A stretch of 64,000 nt of DNA from assembly GCF_016587375.1 (NCBI RefSeq), contig NZ_BNJG01000003.1, positions 1,302,001 through 1,366,000 of the forward strand, written 5' to 3'. This document shows positions 32,075 through 41,761 of this stretch, in pieces. A program made the translations under genes and the position numbers. This DNA comes from Ktedonobacter robiniae (GTDB lineage: Bacteria; Chloroflexota; Ktedonobacteria; Ktedonobacterales; Ktedonobacteraceae). The notes beneath the pieces are model-generated. The model was not told where the DNA came from. It made no database searches and saw nothing but the letters and a program-made list of their open reading frames with translations. Positions within the stretch are counted from its first letter, which is position 1, and every line of letters starts with the position of its first letter.

Positions 32075-32854
32075 TTACTGATAAACTTTGAAGAGACAGG
32101 TCGTGCGAAAGCCAAGACGCTGGTAGATACGCTGGCCCTCGCCCGAGGCCTGTAAGACACCGATAGTATAGCCCACAGCTTGCGCGTCCTGAAGCGCGGC
32201 CAGTGTGAGCGCTGTACCAATACCACGTTTACGCGCGTGAGGAGTGGTGGCTACGGAGTAGATACCCGCAACCCCAGCATTCAGGAAAACGGCACTCGTC
32301 GCCACTGGCTCGCCGCGCCAGTAACCAAGAAAGAGGCGCAGGGGACCATCCTGGCTTAAGGCTACCGCTTCAACACGCTTGTAGAAGAGGTGGACATTGG
32401 TATCGGGTGGTTCAAAGACCCGCGAGACGGCCTGGGCAAACTGTTCTAATTGCTGGGATGAACTTACACGTTGGATAGAGAGGTCCTCTGGAACCGTCAC
32501 AGTGCGTGGCAGAGCGCGCAGGTCGGCTACCATCCCCTCATCCACCTCCACAGAATCCAGTCCAGCCTGTTCCAGGTAAGCACCCAGGTTTCCAGGCTGG
32601 CTGGCTGGTCCAACCCACCAGGCGACAGGCAAGCCGCGTGCAGTGAAGTAGGAGATAGCTTCCTGTGTACGCGCCTGAACCTGATTGACGTTTAATTGAG
32701 CACGACAGATATAGTTAAAGGTATCCGAGGCTACGCCAGAGTCCACGAGCAGGAGATCGCCTTCATCCACTACTCGCATGCCAGGGGTATGCACAGCAAA
32801 GTAGGTCAGATATCCAACCGAGTTGGCTTCCATGGCGGCATTAAGCTCTTGCAC
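32075..32854 (-). CDS. GNAT-family acetyltransferase
   Basis: 259 residues from GTG 32854 (GGAAG 8 nt upstream); a TTG at 32869 would add five residues. The acetyl-CoA motif is TTPHARKRGIGTALTLAALQ in the C-terminal third, preceded by the strand VAGIYSVA and followed by YQRLGFRTTCLFKVY. The N-terminal ~140 residues resemble a degenerate second GNAT half. The acceptor substrate is unknown. Confidence 0.85.
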   Translation of the reverse strand: MQELNAAMEANSVGYLTYFAVHTPGMRVVDEGDLLLVDSGVASDTFNYICRAQLNVNQVQARTQEAISYFTARGLPVAWWVGPASQPGNLGAYLEQAGLDSVEVDEGMVADLRALPRTVTVPEDLSIQRVSSSQQLEQFAQAVSRVFEPPDTNVHLFYKRVEAVALSQDGPLRLFLGYWRGEPVATSAVFLNAGVAGIYSVATTPHARKRGIGTALTLAALQDAQAVGYTIGVLQASGEGQRIYQRLGFRTTCLFKVYQ

Positions 32855-33003
32855 TGATAACTCTTCCAATATTTAGAGGCCTTTCCAAACAAGAATGTGC
32901 ATATTCTAGCGTTTACACTATTAGAGACCACTCAGGTTCAGAGTACAATAGAAAAGAGGTGGGATAGTTGTTGCTTCCTTTGTAGCAGAAGAAAGGCCAT
33001 TTT

Positions 33004-33972
33004 ATGGACATCCGATTGCGCACCCTCAATCCAAACCAGGACTATCCTCGCCTTGCTGACCTGCTGAGTACAACGGAGCTTGAGCCAGTCAGTCCAGACA
33101 TGCTCCTCGCACGCCAGCAAAGTGCTCCCCCCGCTCAAGTTCAACATACCACACTTGCGATCAGTACACAAAATAGTGTACTGGGATTTTCGCAAATTCT
33201 GCATAATCCATGGGTGCATAGAGGTCAATTCTGGGTCTCTATTGTCGTCGATCCCGCATGGCGACGGCGCGGGATCGGTAGCGCCTTGTATGACCATGCG
33301 CTCGCATTTCTGGACACACAAGAGGCTAATCTACTTATCACCCAGGTGCGCGATAACTCCGCGCCCGGCCTAGAGTTCGCGCTCCACCGTGGCTTTACCC
33401 TGACCAGCTATACCCTAGAATCCTGGCTCTATCTCTCTGACTTCGACGATGCGCGCTTCCATGATTTCCCCGAGCGCCTGCAAGCCTCTGGCATCCAATT
33501 CTTTACCCTGGCTGATATAGAGGCGACAAATGAGCACCAGAGATGGCTATACGACTTACACCGGCGTATTTATGAGACTGGCTCAAACTCGGCTCACAAG
33601 AAACGCGTCTCTATCTCCTCATTTCATGACTTTCAGCGCATGCTCTTTCTCGCGCCCTGGTTTCGCCCGGAGGGCCAGTTCATCGCCGCTGATGGCGAAC
33701 GCTGGGTGGGCACAGCTACTGTGGGCCATTACATAAACTGCAACTCGATGCACAATACATTTACGGGCGTCGAGCGGGCCTATCGAGGCCGAGGCATCGC
33801 GCTCGCACTCAAGCTCCTTGCCATCCGCTACGCCCGCCAGCGCCGCGCCGACTATATCCTCACACGCAACGATGCCGAGAATGCCGCCATGCTGGCAATT
33901 AACCGCAAACTGGGCTACCAGGTCAAGGGTGGATACTTTAGCCTGGCCTGCCGCATTGAATTTGCGCATTAA
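33004..33972 (+). CDS. Tandem GNAT-domain acetyltransferase
   Basis: 322 residues with two GNAT folds. The first has VDPAWRRRGIGSALYDHAL (residues ~81-99). The second has VERAYRGRGIALALKLLAIR and the ending MLAINRKLGYQVKGGYFSL. Double-GNAT architecture as in mycothiol synthase-like enzymes. Substrate unknown. It is divergent from the GNAT gene at 32075. Confidence 0.9.
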   Translation: MDIRLRTLNPNQDYPRLADLLSTTELEPVSPDMLLARQQSAPPAQVQHTTLAISTQNSVLGFSQILHNPWVHRGQFWVSIVVDPAWRRRGIGSALYDHALAFLDTQEANLLITQVRDNSAPGLEFALHRGFTLTSYTLESWLYLSDFDDARFHDFPERLQASGIQFFTLADIEATNEHQRWLYDLHRRIYETGSNSAHKKRVSISSFHDFQRMLFLAPWFRPEGQFIAADGERWVGTATVGHYINCNSMHNTFTGVERAYRGRGIALALKLLAIRYARQRRADYILTRNDAENAAMLAINRKLGYQVKGGYFSLACRIEFAH

Positions 33973-33993
33973 TGAGGAAGAAAATGCTATTGC

Positions 33994-34836
33994 TTAGGAT
34001 TCGAAAGGGGCGCCGCAATTGAAGCAGTAGTGGAAGTAGGTGGGGCAACGAGCGCTGCAGACGGAGCAGGTCAGGGCCTCCTCCTGCTCACCGAGAAGCG
34101 ATTTGGCTTCTTCGGGAATAGGAGGAATATTTTCGGCGGTTACGCCCTCCTGGTCGAGTATGCGTAACACCGCTTCACGCACGCTATCTAGCCGCTCAGT
34201 ACGCAAGACATCTCGGAGCACGTGGGCAGCGATACCTTCACCTTCACGAATAAGGCCTAAGAGGATATGTTCAGTGCCGACAAAGGAATGTCCAAGGCGC
34301 TTGGCCTCATCGACCGCGTATTCGATAACTTTTCTTGAACGTGGTGTCAAAGTTCCTTCGCCAGCGGATGGTTTATCCCCCTTGCCAATAATAGAGGTGA
34401 TTCGCTCGTGTACCTGCTCCAGGCTTACGCCTTGTTCATGTAATACACGCCCTGCGATACCTCCATCTTCTTTTATCAAACCAAGCAATAGATGTTCAGT
34501 GCCAATATAGTTATGATTGAGACCGACCGCCTCCTTTTGGGCCAGGGCTAAAACATTACGAGCGCGCCTGGTGAAGCGCTCGAAGCGATCATGTCCGCCT
34601 GTCGGCTTACCCATTAATCTACGCATAAAGCCTTGAAAACCATTAGGCTCGGAGCGCTCACCTTTGGCTGGGAGGCGCTGGCGCTGCAAGTATTGCTCCA
34701 GTTCGGTCTCGGTAAAGCGAAACTCATTGCCTACACGGTAGGCGGTGATCTCCTGGCGATTGACTAGGCGGCGAATGGTAACGACATCGACCTTGAGAAT
34801 GGCGGCTAGCTCATCTGAAGTGAGTAAAGGATCCAT
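33994..34836 (-). CDS. Excisionase-type HTH, twin Clp_N, zinc-ribbon protein
   Basis: 280 residues. Residues 1-55 are a MerR/excisionase-like HTH (LTSDELAAILKVDVVTIRRL, then VNRQEITAYRVGNEFRFTET). Residues ~85-235 hold two Clp N-repeats (ARNVLALAQKEAVGLNHNYI with GTEHLLLGLIKEDGG, then GHSFVGTEHILLGLIREGEG), as in ClpC adaptor-binding domains. The last 30 residues form a zinc ribbon (CSVCSARC...CFNCGAPF). No AAA ATPase module is present. It may be a DNA-binding protein whose stability or activity is tied to Clp proteases or their adaptors (inference). GAGG lies upstream of the ATG. Confidence 0.88.
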   Translation of the reverse strand: MDPLLTSDELAAILKVDVVTIRRLVNRQEITAYRVGNEFRFTETELEQYLQRQRLPAKGERSEPNGFQGFMRRLMGKPTGGHDRFERFTRRARNVLALAQKEAVGLNHNYIGTEHLLLGLIKEDGGIAGRVLHEQGVSLEQVHERITSIIGKGDKPSAGEGTLTPRSRKVIEYAVDEAKRLGHSFVGTEHILLGLIREGEGIAAHVLRDVLRTERLDSVREAVLRILDQEGVTAENIPPIPEEAKSLLGEQEEALTCSVCSARCPTYFHYCFNCGAPFES

Positions 34837-34875
34837 AAGAAACCTCGCTTTTTGCTAACTTCCTATCACTATGAG

Positions 34876-34926
34876 TTACTTTACATTACTATAAAGTAAT
34901 TACCATTACTTCTGGATACTTGTCAA
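34876..34926 (-). promoter_or_regulatory. Promoter and inverted-repeat operator of the HTH-Clp_N gene
   Basis: Minus-strand TTGACA (34926-34921) with TAATTA about 18 nt downstream. It is followed by the dyad TTACTTTA-N8-TAAAGTAA at 34876-34899. The placement over and after the promoter suggests repression, perhaps by the gene's own HTH domain. Confidence 0.5.
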
Positions 34927-34978
34927 GGCTTTAGGGAATACAAAATAAAAATATCGTAGAATTTGACCTTCAGAATAA

Positions 34979-35065
34979 CTTTTCGCGTCTGTAATGCTCA
35001 AAAAGAGGGTGTGTAGAGGTATTGTGTGAGCCATAGCTCACACAATACCTCTACACACCCTCTTT
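34979..35065. repeat. Hairpin-motif plus long palindrome element, copy F
   Basis: A degenerate motif CTTTTCGCGTCTGTAATGCT at 34979 is followed by a palindrome with perfect 30-bp arms (35002-35031 and 35036-35065) and loop CATA. It lies 33 nt after the minus-strand methyltransferase stop, so it may also act as its terminator. Confidence 0.65.
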
Positions 35066-35098
35066 GGTCTGATTTCTTGTAAATTCGTCTTTATTTCA

Positions 35099-36061
35099 CT
35101 AAATTTCGCCTATCGCTTCGGCGAGGGGCTGTGATTCCTGATGCTTGATTGCTTCTTCCGCAACCTGGAAGGCAGCCTCTTCGAGTTTGAAGGGTTTTAT
35201 GCCCCAGACGGTTAACATATACCAGAGGGCACGAAAGTTCTCTGAAAGCATCTCCTGTTGCATGCGCTCATAAAGAACCTGGAACTCTTCATCCGTCGTC
35301 AGATTACACTTTTTAAATAGGGGCAATAAACTCATAAAGCCGCTACGCCAGTTCTCGTACTGGCTCTGGTTAAATGTGGTGCCATATGAGAAGTCAAAGG
35401 CGTGTGGACGATGTTGAATTTGCTCGCATCCTGCAACATGCAAAAACTTGCCCAGCAGAGGTGTAATGCCAAAGGAGCGGCCATGCGGCGAGAAACCATA
35501 GCCCAGTTGATGAAGCGCCATGGCTGCGAAGCACATCAACTCTTCCAGGGCCAGGCTATTAGACGTTCCCATATCATCTGGCTCGGTCAGGCGAATAATG
35601 CCACCGGGCCGTACAATACGATAGAGCTCTCCCATAACCTGCGGCCATACATCACGCATGATCACGCCAACCATAAAGCGCGCATTGACCAGGTCAAACG
35701 AGTTATCGGGAAAGGGTAGCGGCTTTAGCGCATTCCCTTCCATAAAAATAGCATTCTCTCTGCCCTCAGTCTGTGCCTGAGTGTGAGCGTACTTGATCAT
35801 ACGTCTACTGACATCCAGCCCAACCACTTCAACCTCAGGATATTCGTATGCCACATTCAAGACCCAATTTCCTGGTCCACAGCCGATATCGATAATACGC
35901 TCGTAGCCTTTAGGGAGCTGATTATCGAGTTCAGGGAATAGTCCCCCCATTCCCTGAGTAACAAGTCGATCCTGGTTCATCAGGCGAAGCATCTCCGCTG
36001 TATCCTCAGGATCGAGCGCATACGTATCCTCGCGTTCTCTCTGGTGAGAATCTCTGCTCAT
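35099..36061 (-). CDS. Class I SAM-dependent methyltransferase
   Basis: 320 residues from ATG 36061 (AAAAAGGAG upstream). SAM motif I is IIDIGCGPGNWVLNVAYEYP, followed by EVVGLDVSRRMI (acidic residue binding ribose) and the FDLVNARFMVGVI motif. Residues 180-320 are helical and substrate-specific. It resembles UbiE/menaquinone-type or small-molecule methyltransferases. Substrate unknown. It may be monocistronic. Confidence 0.9.
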   Translation of the reverse strand: MSRDSHQREREDTYALDPEDTAEMLRLMNQDRLVTQGMGGLFPELDNQLPKGYERIIDIGCGPGNWVLNVAYEYPEVEVVGLDVSRRMIKYAHTQAQTEGRENAIFMEGNALKPLPFPDNSFDLVNARFMVGVIMRDVWPQVMGELYRIVRPGGIIRLTEPDDMGTSNSLALEELMCFAAMALHQLGYGFSPHGRSFGITPLLGKFLHVAGCEQIQHRPHAFDFSYGTTFNQSQYENWRSGFMSLLPLFKKCNLTTDEEFQVLYERMQQEMLSENFRALWYMLTVWGIKPFKLEEAAFQVAEEAIKHQESQPLAEAIGEI

Positions 36062-36397
36062 TTCGGAAACTCCTTTTTCGTCGCTTTCCGCCCTATAGCG
36101 ACGTTCCCTTGCCCATAAACACGCATGTATGGCTGCTTTTCGCCTATAGCATCCATACATCTGACAATGAGGTGCATAGAAATGTTTAAAGCACTCCTAT
36201 TTACCATACTGTTCTTAGTATACATTTACACGCATTTAAACACAAATATCCTAACAATAGGGTACGTTGTTTCCTATCTGTTACGGAGCAAACGCTTAAA
36301 CTGTCCGATGGGACAGGAATAATCTGCCCTTCAGACCATATATGCAACGGGTCTACGTGCGCTACACTTCAAACACATGAAAGCGAGGATAAATTCT
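36062..36397. other. Divergent intergenic region
   Basis: 336 nt, AT-rich, between the methyltransferase and the transketolase subunit genes. No gene supported. No clear operator or riboswitch was recognised. Confidence 0.4.
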
Positions 36398-37078
36398 ATG
36401 GATACGACAACATCAACCGCATTGGATGAGGTAAAGCAACTCATGCGTATGGCCGTGGGTGATGAGAAACACGATGTCAGTGCCCACTCTACACTCGATA
36501 TACTCTGGGTGTTATATGACCGTGTTTTACGTTATATCCCTGACAAGCCAGAGGCAAAGGAACGCGATCGCTTCTTACTCAGCAAGGGGCATGGACCACT
36601 AGCTCTATACGCCATTCTAGCTGCGAAGGGCTTCTTCTCTACCACGGAACTGGAACGCTTTGAGACGTGGGAGGGGATTTTAGGGGGACATCCTGACCGC
36701 CAGCAAGTACCGGGGGTAGAGATCTCTACTGGCTCATTGGGGCATGGGTTACCTATGGCGGTAGGAGTGGCCCTGGCGCTACGCGCGAAGAAAGGTGAGC
36801 AACGCGTTTTCGTACTCATCGGCGATGGAGAGTGTAATGAAGGCAGTATATGGGAAGCGGTAATGCTGGCTGGGCAGCTTAACCTGGCAAATCTGACCTG
36901 CATCCTGGTAAACAACCACTCCAGCCTCTACAACTTTAGCGATCTGGAAACAAAATTTAGCGCCTTCCACTGGCAAACTACCAATGTTGATGGGCGTAAT
37001 CACGAGCAGCTTTACCAGGCATTAAGCATGACCGCTACCACGCAACCGCATGTGATCATTGCTGATATCGCCCGGTGA
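36398..37078 (+). CDS. Transketolase, N-terminal (TPP-binding) subunit
   Basis: 226 residues from ATG 36398 (GAGG 10 nt upstream). Contains the substrate motif RFLLSKGHGPLALYAIL, GSLGHGLPMAVGVALA, and the thiamine-diphosphate motif GDGECNEGSIWEA...ILVNN. It forms one half of a split transketolase with the next gene. It is shorter than the usual ~270-residue N subunits, lacking part of the N-terminus. Sugar substrate unknown. Confidence 0.9.
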   Translation: MDTTTSTALDEVKQLMRMAVGDEKHDVSAHSTLDILWVLYDRVLRYIPDKPEAKERDRFLLSKGHGPLALYAILAAKGFFSTTELERFETWEGILGGHPDRQQVPGVEISTGSLGHGLPMAVGVALALRAKKGEQRVFVLIGDGECNEGSIWEAVMLAGQLNLANLTCILVNNHSSLYNFSDLETKFSAFHWQTTNVDGRNHEQLYQALSMTATTQPHVIIADIAR

Positions 37079-37155
37079 GCTAATGTAGCAAATACGAATG
37101 CGTACTCTTTGAGAGGCAGAAGAAACAAACACTAGAGTGAAATGGATAAAGAAGA

Positions 37156-38055
37156 ATGACAACAACACAGAAATTAAGTATGCGCGACCAGATGGTCGCC
37201 ACAATAGCCGAATTATTCGAGCGAGACGAGCGTACAGCCTTGGTCCTGGCTGCGGTAAGCGCCACACAATTCGCACCTATCTTGCAGCGTTATCCCCAAC
37301 GCGCACTAAACCTTGGCATTATGGAGCAGAGCATGATCGGCGTTGCCGCGGGCTTTGCCCTGGAAGGCTTTATTCCCTTCGCACACACGATTACCCCCTT
37401 CCTGGTTGAAAGACCACTTGAACAGCTTAAAGATGACTTCTGTTACCAGGGACTGGGTGGTAACTTTCTCAGCATTGGTGCCTCCTACGACTATAGCACC
37501 GATGGTTCGACACATCATGGGCCTGCAGATGTTCCCCTGCTCATGCAACTTCCAGGCATGCAAATCGTGGTTCCTGGTACGGCTCACGAATTAGATCAAT
37601 TATTGCAAGCAGCGTATGCTAATGGTTCGCCCACATACTATCGCACATCAGTCGCTGAGCACAACGAACATCTGGATATCGAGTTTGGAAAGCTCAAGGT
37701 TATCAAACAGGGAAGTCAGGCAACGGTGATCGCGGTTGGCCCTTCACTGGAGTACGTGCTTCCAGCGGTCGAAGGATTGGATGTAACGCTGCTCTACTGT
37801 ACAACGGTCGCTCCTTTCGATAAAGAGACCTTGCGCGCTCACGCTGGCAAGGGAGAGATAGTCGTGGTCGAGCCATACTATGAGGGAGCGCTTGTACCAG
37901 ACATTAGCGCGGCGCTAGAAGACACACCTACACGCATTAAGGCTATTGGTGTTCCACGCCAGTTCTTACATCGCTACGGCACATTAGAGCAATACAATGC
38001 AGCACTCAAACTTACACCTGAGGAAATACGTCGGCGCATCGAGCAGTTTCTATAA
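37156..38055 (+). CDS. Transketolase, C-terminal (pyrimidine-binding) subunit
   Basis: 299 residues, 77 nt after the N subunit. The Pyr domain carries NLGIMEQSMIGVAAGFALEG, with the catalytic Glu of GIMEQ, and FAHTITPFL. The C-terminal transketolase_C domain begins near residue 175 (LKVIKQGSQATVIAVGPSLE). Together with the preceding gene it reconstitutes a complete transketolase-like enzyme. Confidence 0.9.
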   Translation: MTTTQKLSMRDQMVATIAELFERDERTALVLAAVSATQFAPILQRYPQRALNLGIMEQSMIGVAAGFALEGFIPFAHTITPFLVERPLEQLKDDFCYQGLGGNFLSIGASYDYSTDGSTHHGPADVPLLMQLPGMQIVVPGTAHELDQLLQAAYANGSPTYYRTSVAEHNEHLDIEFGKLKVIKQGSQATVIAVGPSLEYVLPAVEGLDVTLLYCTTVAPFDKETLRAHAGKGEIVVVEPYYEGALVPDISAALEDTPTRIKAIGVPRQFLHRYGTLEQYNAALKLTPEEIRRRIEQFL

Positions 38056-38092
38056 AGCGTAATGTGGCTGCATGCCAACGGCGCACTTATAG

Positions 38093-39151
38093 TTAAAGGT
38101 GCAGGTATGCGCGCAGTTGCTCGGCGGCCTGTTTGATCTCACGCACAAACGCGGAGCGGGCTGGGACGCCTCGCGGCCACATCGCACGTAAGAGCGGCTC
38201 AAGCATATGGATAGCGGTAAAGAGGCGTAGGCGTTCTTCGTAATGATCAGGGAGGACACGAATCTGGGCATAGCCATTAAAGAAGGCATCGCGCAGGGCC
38301 GCCTCATTTTCGCGACCTTGCAGGCAGAGGAGTGCAATCGCCATATCATAGAGATAATAGCCGAACTGACATTTCTCGAAGTCAATGGCACGTACCTCGT
38401 CTTTATAGAAGAGGTAATTAGTGGGCTGAAAATCGCTGTGAATCAATCCATAGGCTGTCTTATTTGTTGTCAATTGATTAAGCATGTCCTCTGTCTGCTC
38501 AAAGAGAACGGCAAAGGTCGCGGCATCGCGTCCCGAGAGTTTGGCCTTGCCACCAACCTCGGTCAGCTCAGGTTTGACTAACGCCTGCCAGTCCCAGCGT
38601 GGTCGCTCAAAGTCAGCAGGCAGCATATAGTTCTCCGCATGCTGGTGCAGGCGCGCCAGAAACATACCCGCGCGCTCAAGTCGACCAGGGCTGAGCAAGG
38701 TTTCGGCGAAGCGCCCCTCTACCCAGCGAAAGAGGACACAGCGTGGCGTCTCGGGAATATCGGCAATACATACCTGGATCAGTAGCGAGCCATCGCGCAT
38801 GAAGACTGGCTCTGGCACGAGTAGCTCAGTATCGCGACGCAAGGCAAGCAGCCAACGTAGCTCTGAGAGAATCGCCTCTGTGCTCACCTCCTCGTGGCCA
38901 TAGAAGCGGAGGATATACCGCGCCTTCTCCAGATGCATGCTCAAGCTATCTTCATTAAAGACGCGCCTTTGGGCAACGACCTGAAAGAGGGTATCCACAC
39001 CGGCATTGATCAAACTTAAACGCGCATTTCCGATATCATAGTAGGCAAGCGCCGCCTCAGCCAGCTCGCGCAAGCGCCGCACGCGCCCATTATAAGTTAA
39101 TTCGTTTATCGCAGTCTCCATCCACCTTGACCCATACAAACTAGCCAACAC
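38093..39151 (-). CDS. Aminoglycoside phosphotransferase-like (APH) kinase
   Basis: 352 residues from GTG 39151 (GAGG 8 nt upstream); ATG 39121 is an alternative. The Brenner/APH catalytic motif is YGLIHSDFQPTNYLF, and the metal motif AIDFEKCQFGY. The P-loop-like region near residue 50 is INAGVDTLFQV. Length fits choline/homoserine kinase-like APH proteins; substrate not evident. Convergent with the transketolase genes, with 37 nt between stops and no clear hairpin. Confidence 0.85.
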   Translation of the reverse strand: MLASLYGSRWMETAINELTYNGRVRRLRELAEAALAYYDIGNARLSLINAGVDTLFQVVAQRRVFNEDSLSMHLEKARYILRFYGHEEVSTEAILSELRWLLALRRDTELLVPEPVFMRDGSLLIQVCIADIPETPRCVLFRWVEGRFAETLLSPGRLERAGMFLARLHQHAENYMLPADFERPRWDWQALVKPELTEVGGKAKLSGRDAATFAVLFEQTEDMLNQLTTNKTAYGLIHSDFQPTNYLFYKDEVRAIDFEKCQFGYYLYDMAIALLCLQGRENEAALRDAFFNGYAQIRVLPDHYEERLRLFTAIHMLEPLLRAMWPRGVPARSAFVREIKQAAEQLRAYLHL

Positions 39152-39348
39152 AGTTTCAACCTCAAATATATTACCATACTTCGTTGCCGTTACAAGCGCT
39201 TTCAGCCAATTCTACTACCTTCATCTTATAGAATAAAATAGATCTTGATCCTTTTTACAGATGGGGATGCAAAGATATATGATACGATGAAGCATAGATA
39301 TCCTGGCAATATTCGTTTGAAACATACTGAGTAGAGGTAGGTTTTCAC

Positions 39349-39798
39349 ATGCCAACTGTAACCTTTCAACTGGTTACTCTCGACACTTTGAATACTCTGA
39401 TAGAGTTTATGCGCCAGTTTTACGCCCACTTTAATTACGCTCTAGATGAGAGCAAGCTCGCCGCCGTTGAGCAGCTTCTTCAGAGACCTGACTATGGACG
39501 CATCTGGCTTATCTACTATGATCAGCAGCCCGCAGGCTATATAATTCTGACGTTTGGCTATAGCATCGAAATGCATGGGCGTGACGCTTTAATTGACGAG
39601 CTATTTATTGATGGGCAGTATCGGGGCAAGAAAATTGGCGAACAGACGATTAAGTTTATAGAAGAGACCTGTAAACAAATGGGCATGCATGCTCTTCATC
39701 TTGAGGTGGAACATGAGAACATCGGAGCACATCGCCTCTATCGCAGGCTGGGCTTTGAAGAGCATGAGCGGCACTTTATGACTCGGTGGCTGGAATAA
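39349..39798 (+). CDS. GNAT-family acetyltransferase
   Basis: 149 residues, one GNAT fold: IDELFIDGQYRGKKIGEQTI carries the acetyl-CoA loop, and NIGAHRLYRRLGFEEHERHF the C-terminal signature. AGAGGTAGG precedes the ATG. It is 90 nt upstream of a HAD phosphatase gene in the same direction. Substrate unknown. Confidence 0.88.
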   Translation: MPTVTFQLVTLDTLNTLIEFMRQFYAHFNYALDESKLAAVEQLLQRPDYGRIWLIYYDQQPAGYIILTFGYSIEMHGRDALIDELFIDGQYRGKKIGEQTIKFIEETCKQMGMHALHLEVEHENIGAHRLYRRLGFEEHERHFMTRWLE

Positions 39799-39888
39799 AG
39801 CAGACCCAGACTCTGGCCCGCTCGCTCCCTGTGTTATATGATGGATGAGGAAATCAGATAAAGTCAAATATATATTAGGAAGAGACAT

Positions 39889-40581
39889 ATGCTAAAAGCA
39901 ATTATTTTTGATTTTGATGGTCTTGTTATTGATACTGAGATGCCAGATTTCACTTCCTGGCAAGAGATTTATCAGGAGCATAACATCACCTTTGCACTTA
40001 CGGACTGGCTGCCCCTGGTTGGTACCGGACCCAGCACCAGCCCCTTCAATCCCTATGATTACCTGGAAGAGAAGAGCGGCAAGAGCTTTGATCGCGAGAT
40101 CCTGCGTATGCAACGCATGAAACGGCATCATGAGCTAATCGCCAACCAACCTGTGCTTCCGGGGGTCGAGGCGCTTATACGCCAAGCAAAAGAGAAGAGT
40201 CTCCTGCTTGCTGTCGCTTCAAGCTCCTCACGCGCCTGGGTCACAGGTCATCTCAAAGAGCGGAATCTCCTGCACTACTTTGATGCCATCGCCTGTGGTG
40301 ACGAGGTGAAGCATGCCAAGCCCCAGCCCGATGTTTACCAATCAGCACTGACCCAATTAGGAGTACAGCCACATGAGGCGATCGCCCTTGAAGACTCGCT
40401 CAATGGTATGCGCGCCGCGCGAGCCGCAGGCATCTTCTGCGTAGTCATCCCCAATGAGCTTACCAGGCATTTCGACTTTGCCGGGGCTAGCTTGCAACTC
40501 AACTCGCTGACGGAGCTTTCGCTTGAGCATATTCATACGCTCATAGCCAACATCGAGACCAAGGCTTCAGAGAGCCACTAG
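39889..40581 (+). CDS. HAD-superfamily phosphatase, beta-phosphoglucomutase-like
   Basis: 230 residues. HAD motif I FDFDGLVIDTE, motif II VASSSS, motif III K in VKHAKPQPDVY, and motif IV ALEDSLNGMRAA. A helical cap lies between motifs I and II. The family includes sugar-phosphate phosphatases and phosphoglucomutases. AGGAAGAG precedes the ATG. Confidence 0.9.
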   Translation: MLKAIIFDFDGLVIDTEMPDFTSWQEIYQEHNITFALTDWLPLVGTGPSTSPFNPYDYLEEKSGKSFDREILRMQRMKRHHELIANQPVLPGVEALIRQAKEKSLLLAVASSSSRAWVTGHLKERNLLHYFDAIACGDEVKHAKPQPDVYQSALTQLGVQPHEAIALEDSLNGMRAARAAGIFCVVIPNELTRHFDFAGASLQLNSLTELSLEHIHTLIANIETKASESH

Positions 40582-40686
40582 CATAGCATTCATAATAATG
40601 CTGTATTAGCATGTGCAGCTTCTTACGGCACTTATACTGGATAGAAATATGGGTTTTGTGGATGGTGGCTGGAAGGGCTCGTACAT

Positions 40687-41124
40687 ATGCATATCCCTGG
40701 CGACGTAAAGCTATTTCTAGTGCTGCTGACAATTGCTTGTATCCTGCTCTTTGTGGTTATGCCCCTTGGTATCAGTTATTGGCGTCTCGCACGTGCTCCG
40801 CGAGACGCCAGGCCATCATTGAGAGAAGCTGTTGCCATCCTCGCTGGCATGCTCACGGGAGATATCGCGGCCCTGGTATATGATCATAATCAGGCAGATG
40901 TCTTCTTCGGCGCTCATCCCAAGCTTGTCCTGGTTCTGCTCCTGCTTATCAATCTCCCTGGCATGCTTTTCCTCTTCGACTACTGCGCGAGTTATTATCT
41001 TCTAACCAGGCGAGCAGTGTGGACCCAGAAACGCCTCGCAAGGCTCAAGAAAGCCTCTCCCTTGCTACGTATGCCGCCCCTTTTTAAAACTCCACCACCT
41101 GTAACCGACAAATTTAGACTATAG
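40687..41124 (+). CDS. Uncharacterised membrane protein
   Basis: 145 residues, with helices LFLVLLTIACILLFVVMPLG, LVLVLLLLINLPGMLFLFDY, and a weaker segment between. Positively charged C-terminal tail (KRLARLKKASPLLRMPPLF). GGAAGGG lies upstream. No family recognised. Confidence 0.7.
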   Translation: MHIPGDVKLFLVLLTIACILLFVVMPLGISYWRLARAPRDARPSLREAVAILAGMLTGDIAALVYDHNQADVFFGAHPKLVLVLLLLINLPGMLFLFDYCASYYLLTRRAVWTQKRLARLKKASPLLRMPPLFKTPPPVTDKFRL

Positions 41125-41154
41125 GAAATTCGTGTAGAACAGGCGAAGGGACTA

Positions 41155-41652
41155 TTAGAAGATCAGGTTACTATTGTAGGGCGAGTTGGAGTTATGCTGC
41201 TCACCATCGTTGTATACCACATAGCGACCGGTGAAGGAGACAACGGTGGTTGTGCCTTCCACAATATCAACCTTGAGTTCCAGGCGTCCTCGGCCTCGCC
41301 TGCGAAGCATACGCGCGAACTGTTCAATACTCTGCTGCTGTGGGCGAGCACATATGGTTACGAAATCCTGCGTCACAGGTGCGAGATAACGACAACTACT
41401 ATCTTGAATGACAATCTCTCCAGCTAGCTCCAGCTCTTGCATAAGCAGCCAGGTCATGCCCCAACCAGTTAGAGTGAGAAGGGCGTTTAAACTACCGGCG
41501 AATACAGTACCTGCGTGGTTGACGTTGGCAGTCAGGGGCGCAGTAAAGCAGAGGCGTTGGCCATCGTAGGTATCGACCTTCAGGCCTAGCTGTCTGGTAA
41601 TAGGGATGTAGGTCCAGAGCATGTCCTGCAATTGGGCTAAACGTTCTTGCAT
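41155..41652 (-). CDS. YiiD C-terminal-type thioesterase domain protein
   Basis: 165 residues from ATG 41652. A hot-dog fold thioesterase: APLTANVNHAGTVFAGSLNA (the N/G residues typical of the active site), then LTLTGWGMTWLL, ELAGEIVIQDSSCRYLAPVT and VVSFTGRYVVY. The family (TIGR02447 type) is a presumed acyl-CoA thioesterase. The ends lack signals for export. Confidence 0.8.
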   Translation of the reverse strand: MQERLAQLQDMLWTYIPITRQLGLKVDTYDGQRLCFTAPLTANVNHAGTVFAGSLNALLTLTGWGMTWLLMQELELAGEIVIQDSSCRYLAPVTQDFVTICARPQQQSIEQFARMLRRRGRGRLELKVDIVEGTTTVVSFTGRYVVYNDGEQHNSNSPYNSNLIF

Positions 41653-41761
41653 CTTTTCCAATCTTCTCCGTAACAAGGTGTTATTGTTCAGTTATAACAG
41701 AAATAGATATATTTGCAAAGCTCATATGGCAGTATAACAGGTTCTCGTAAGGGTCTGCGGG

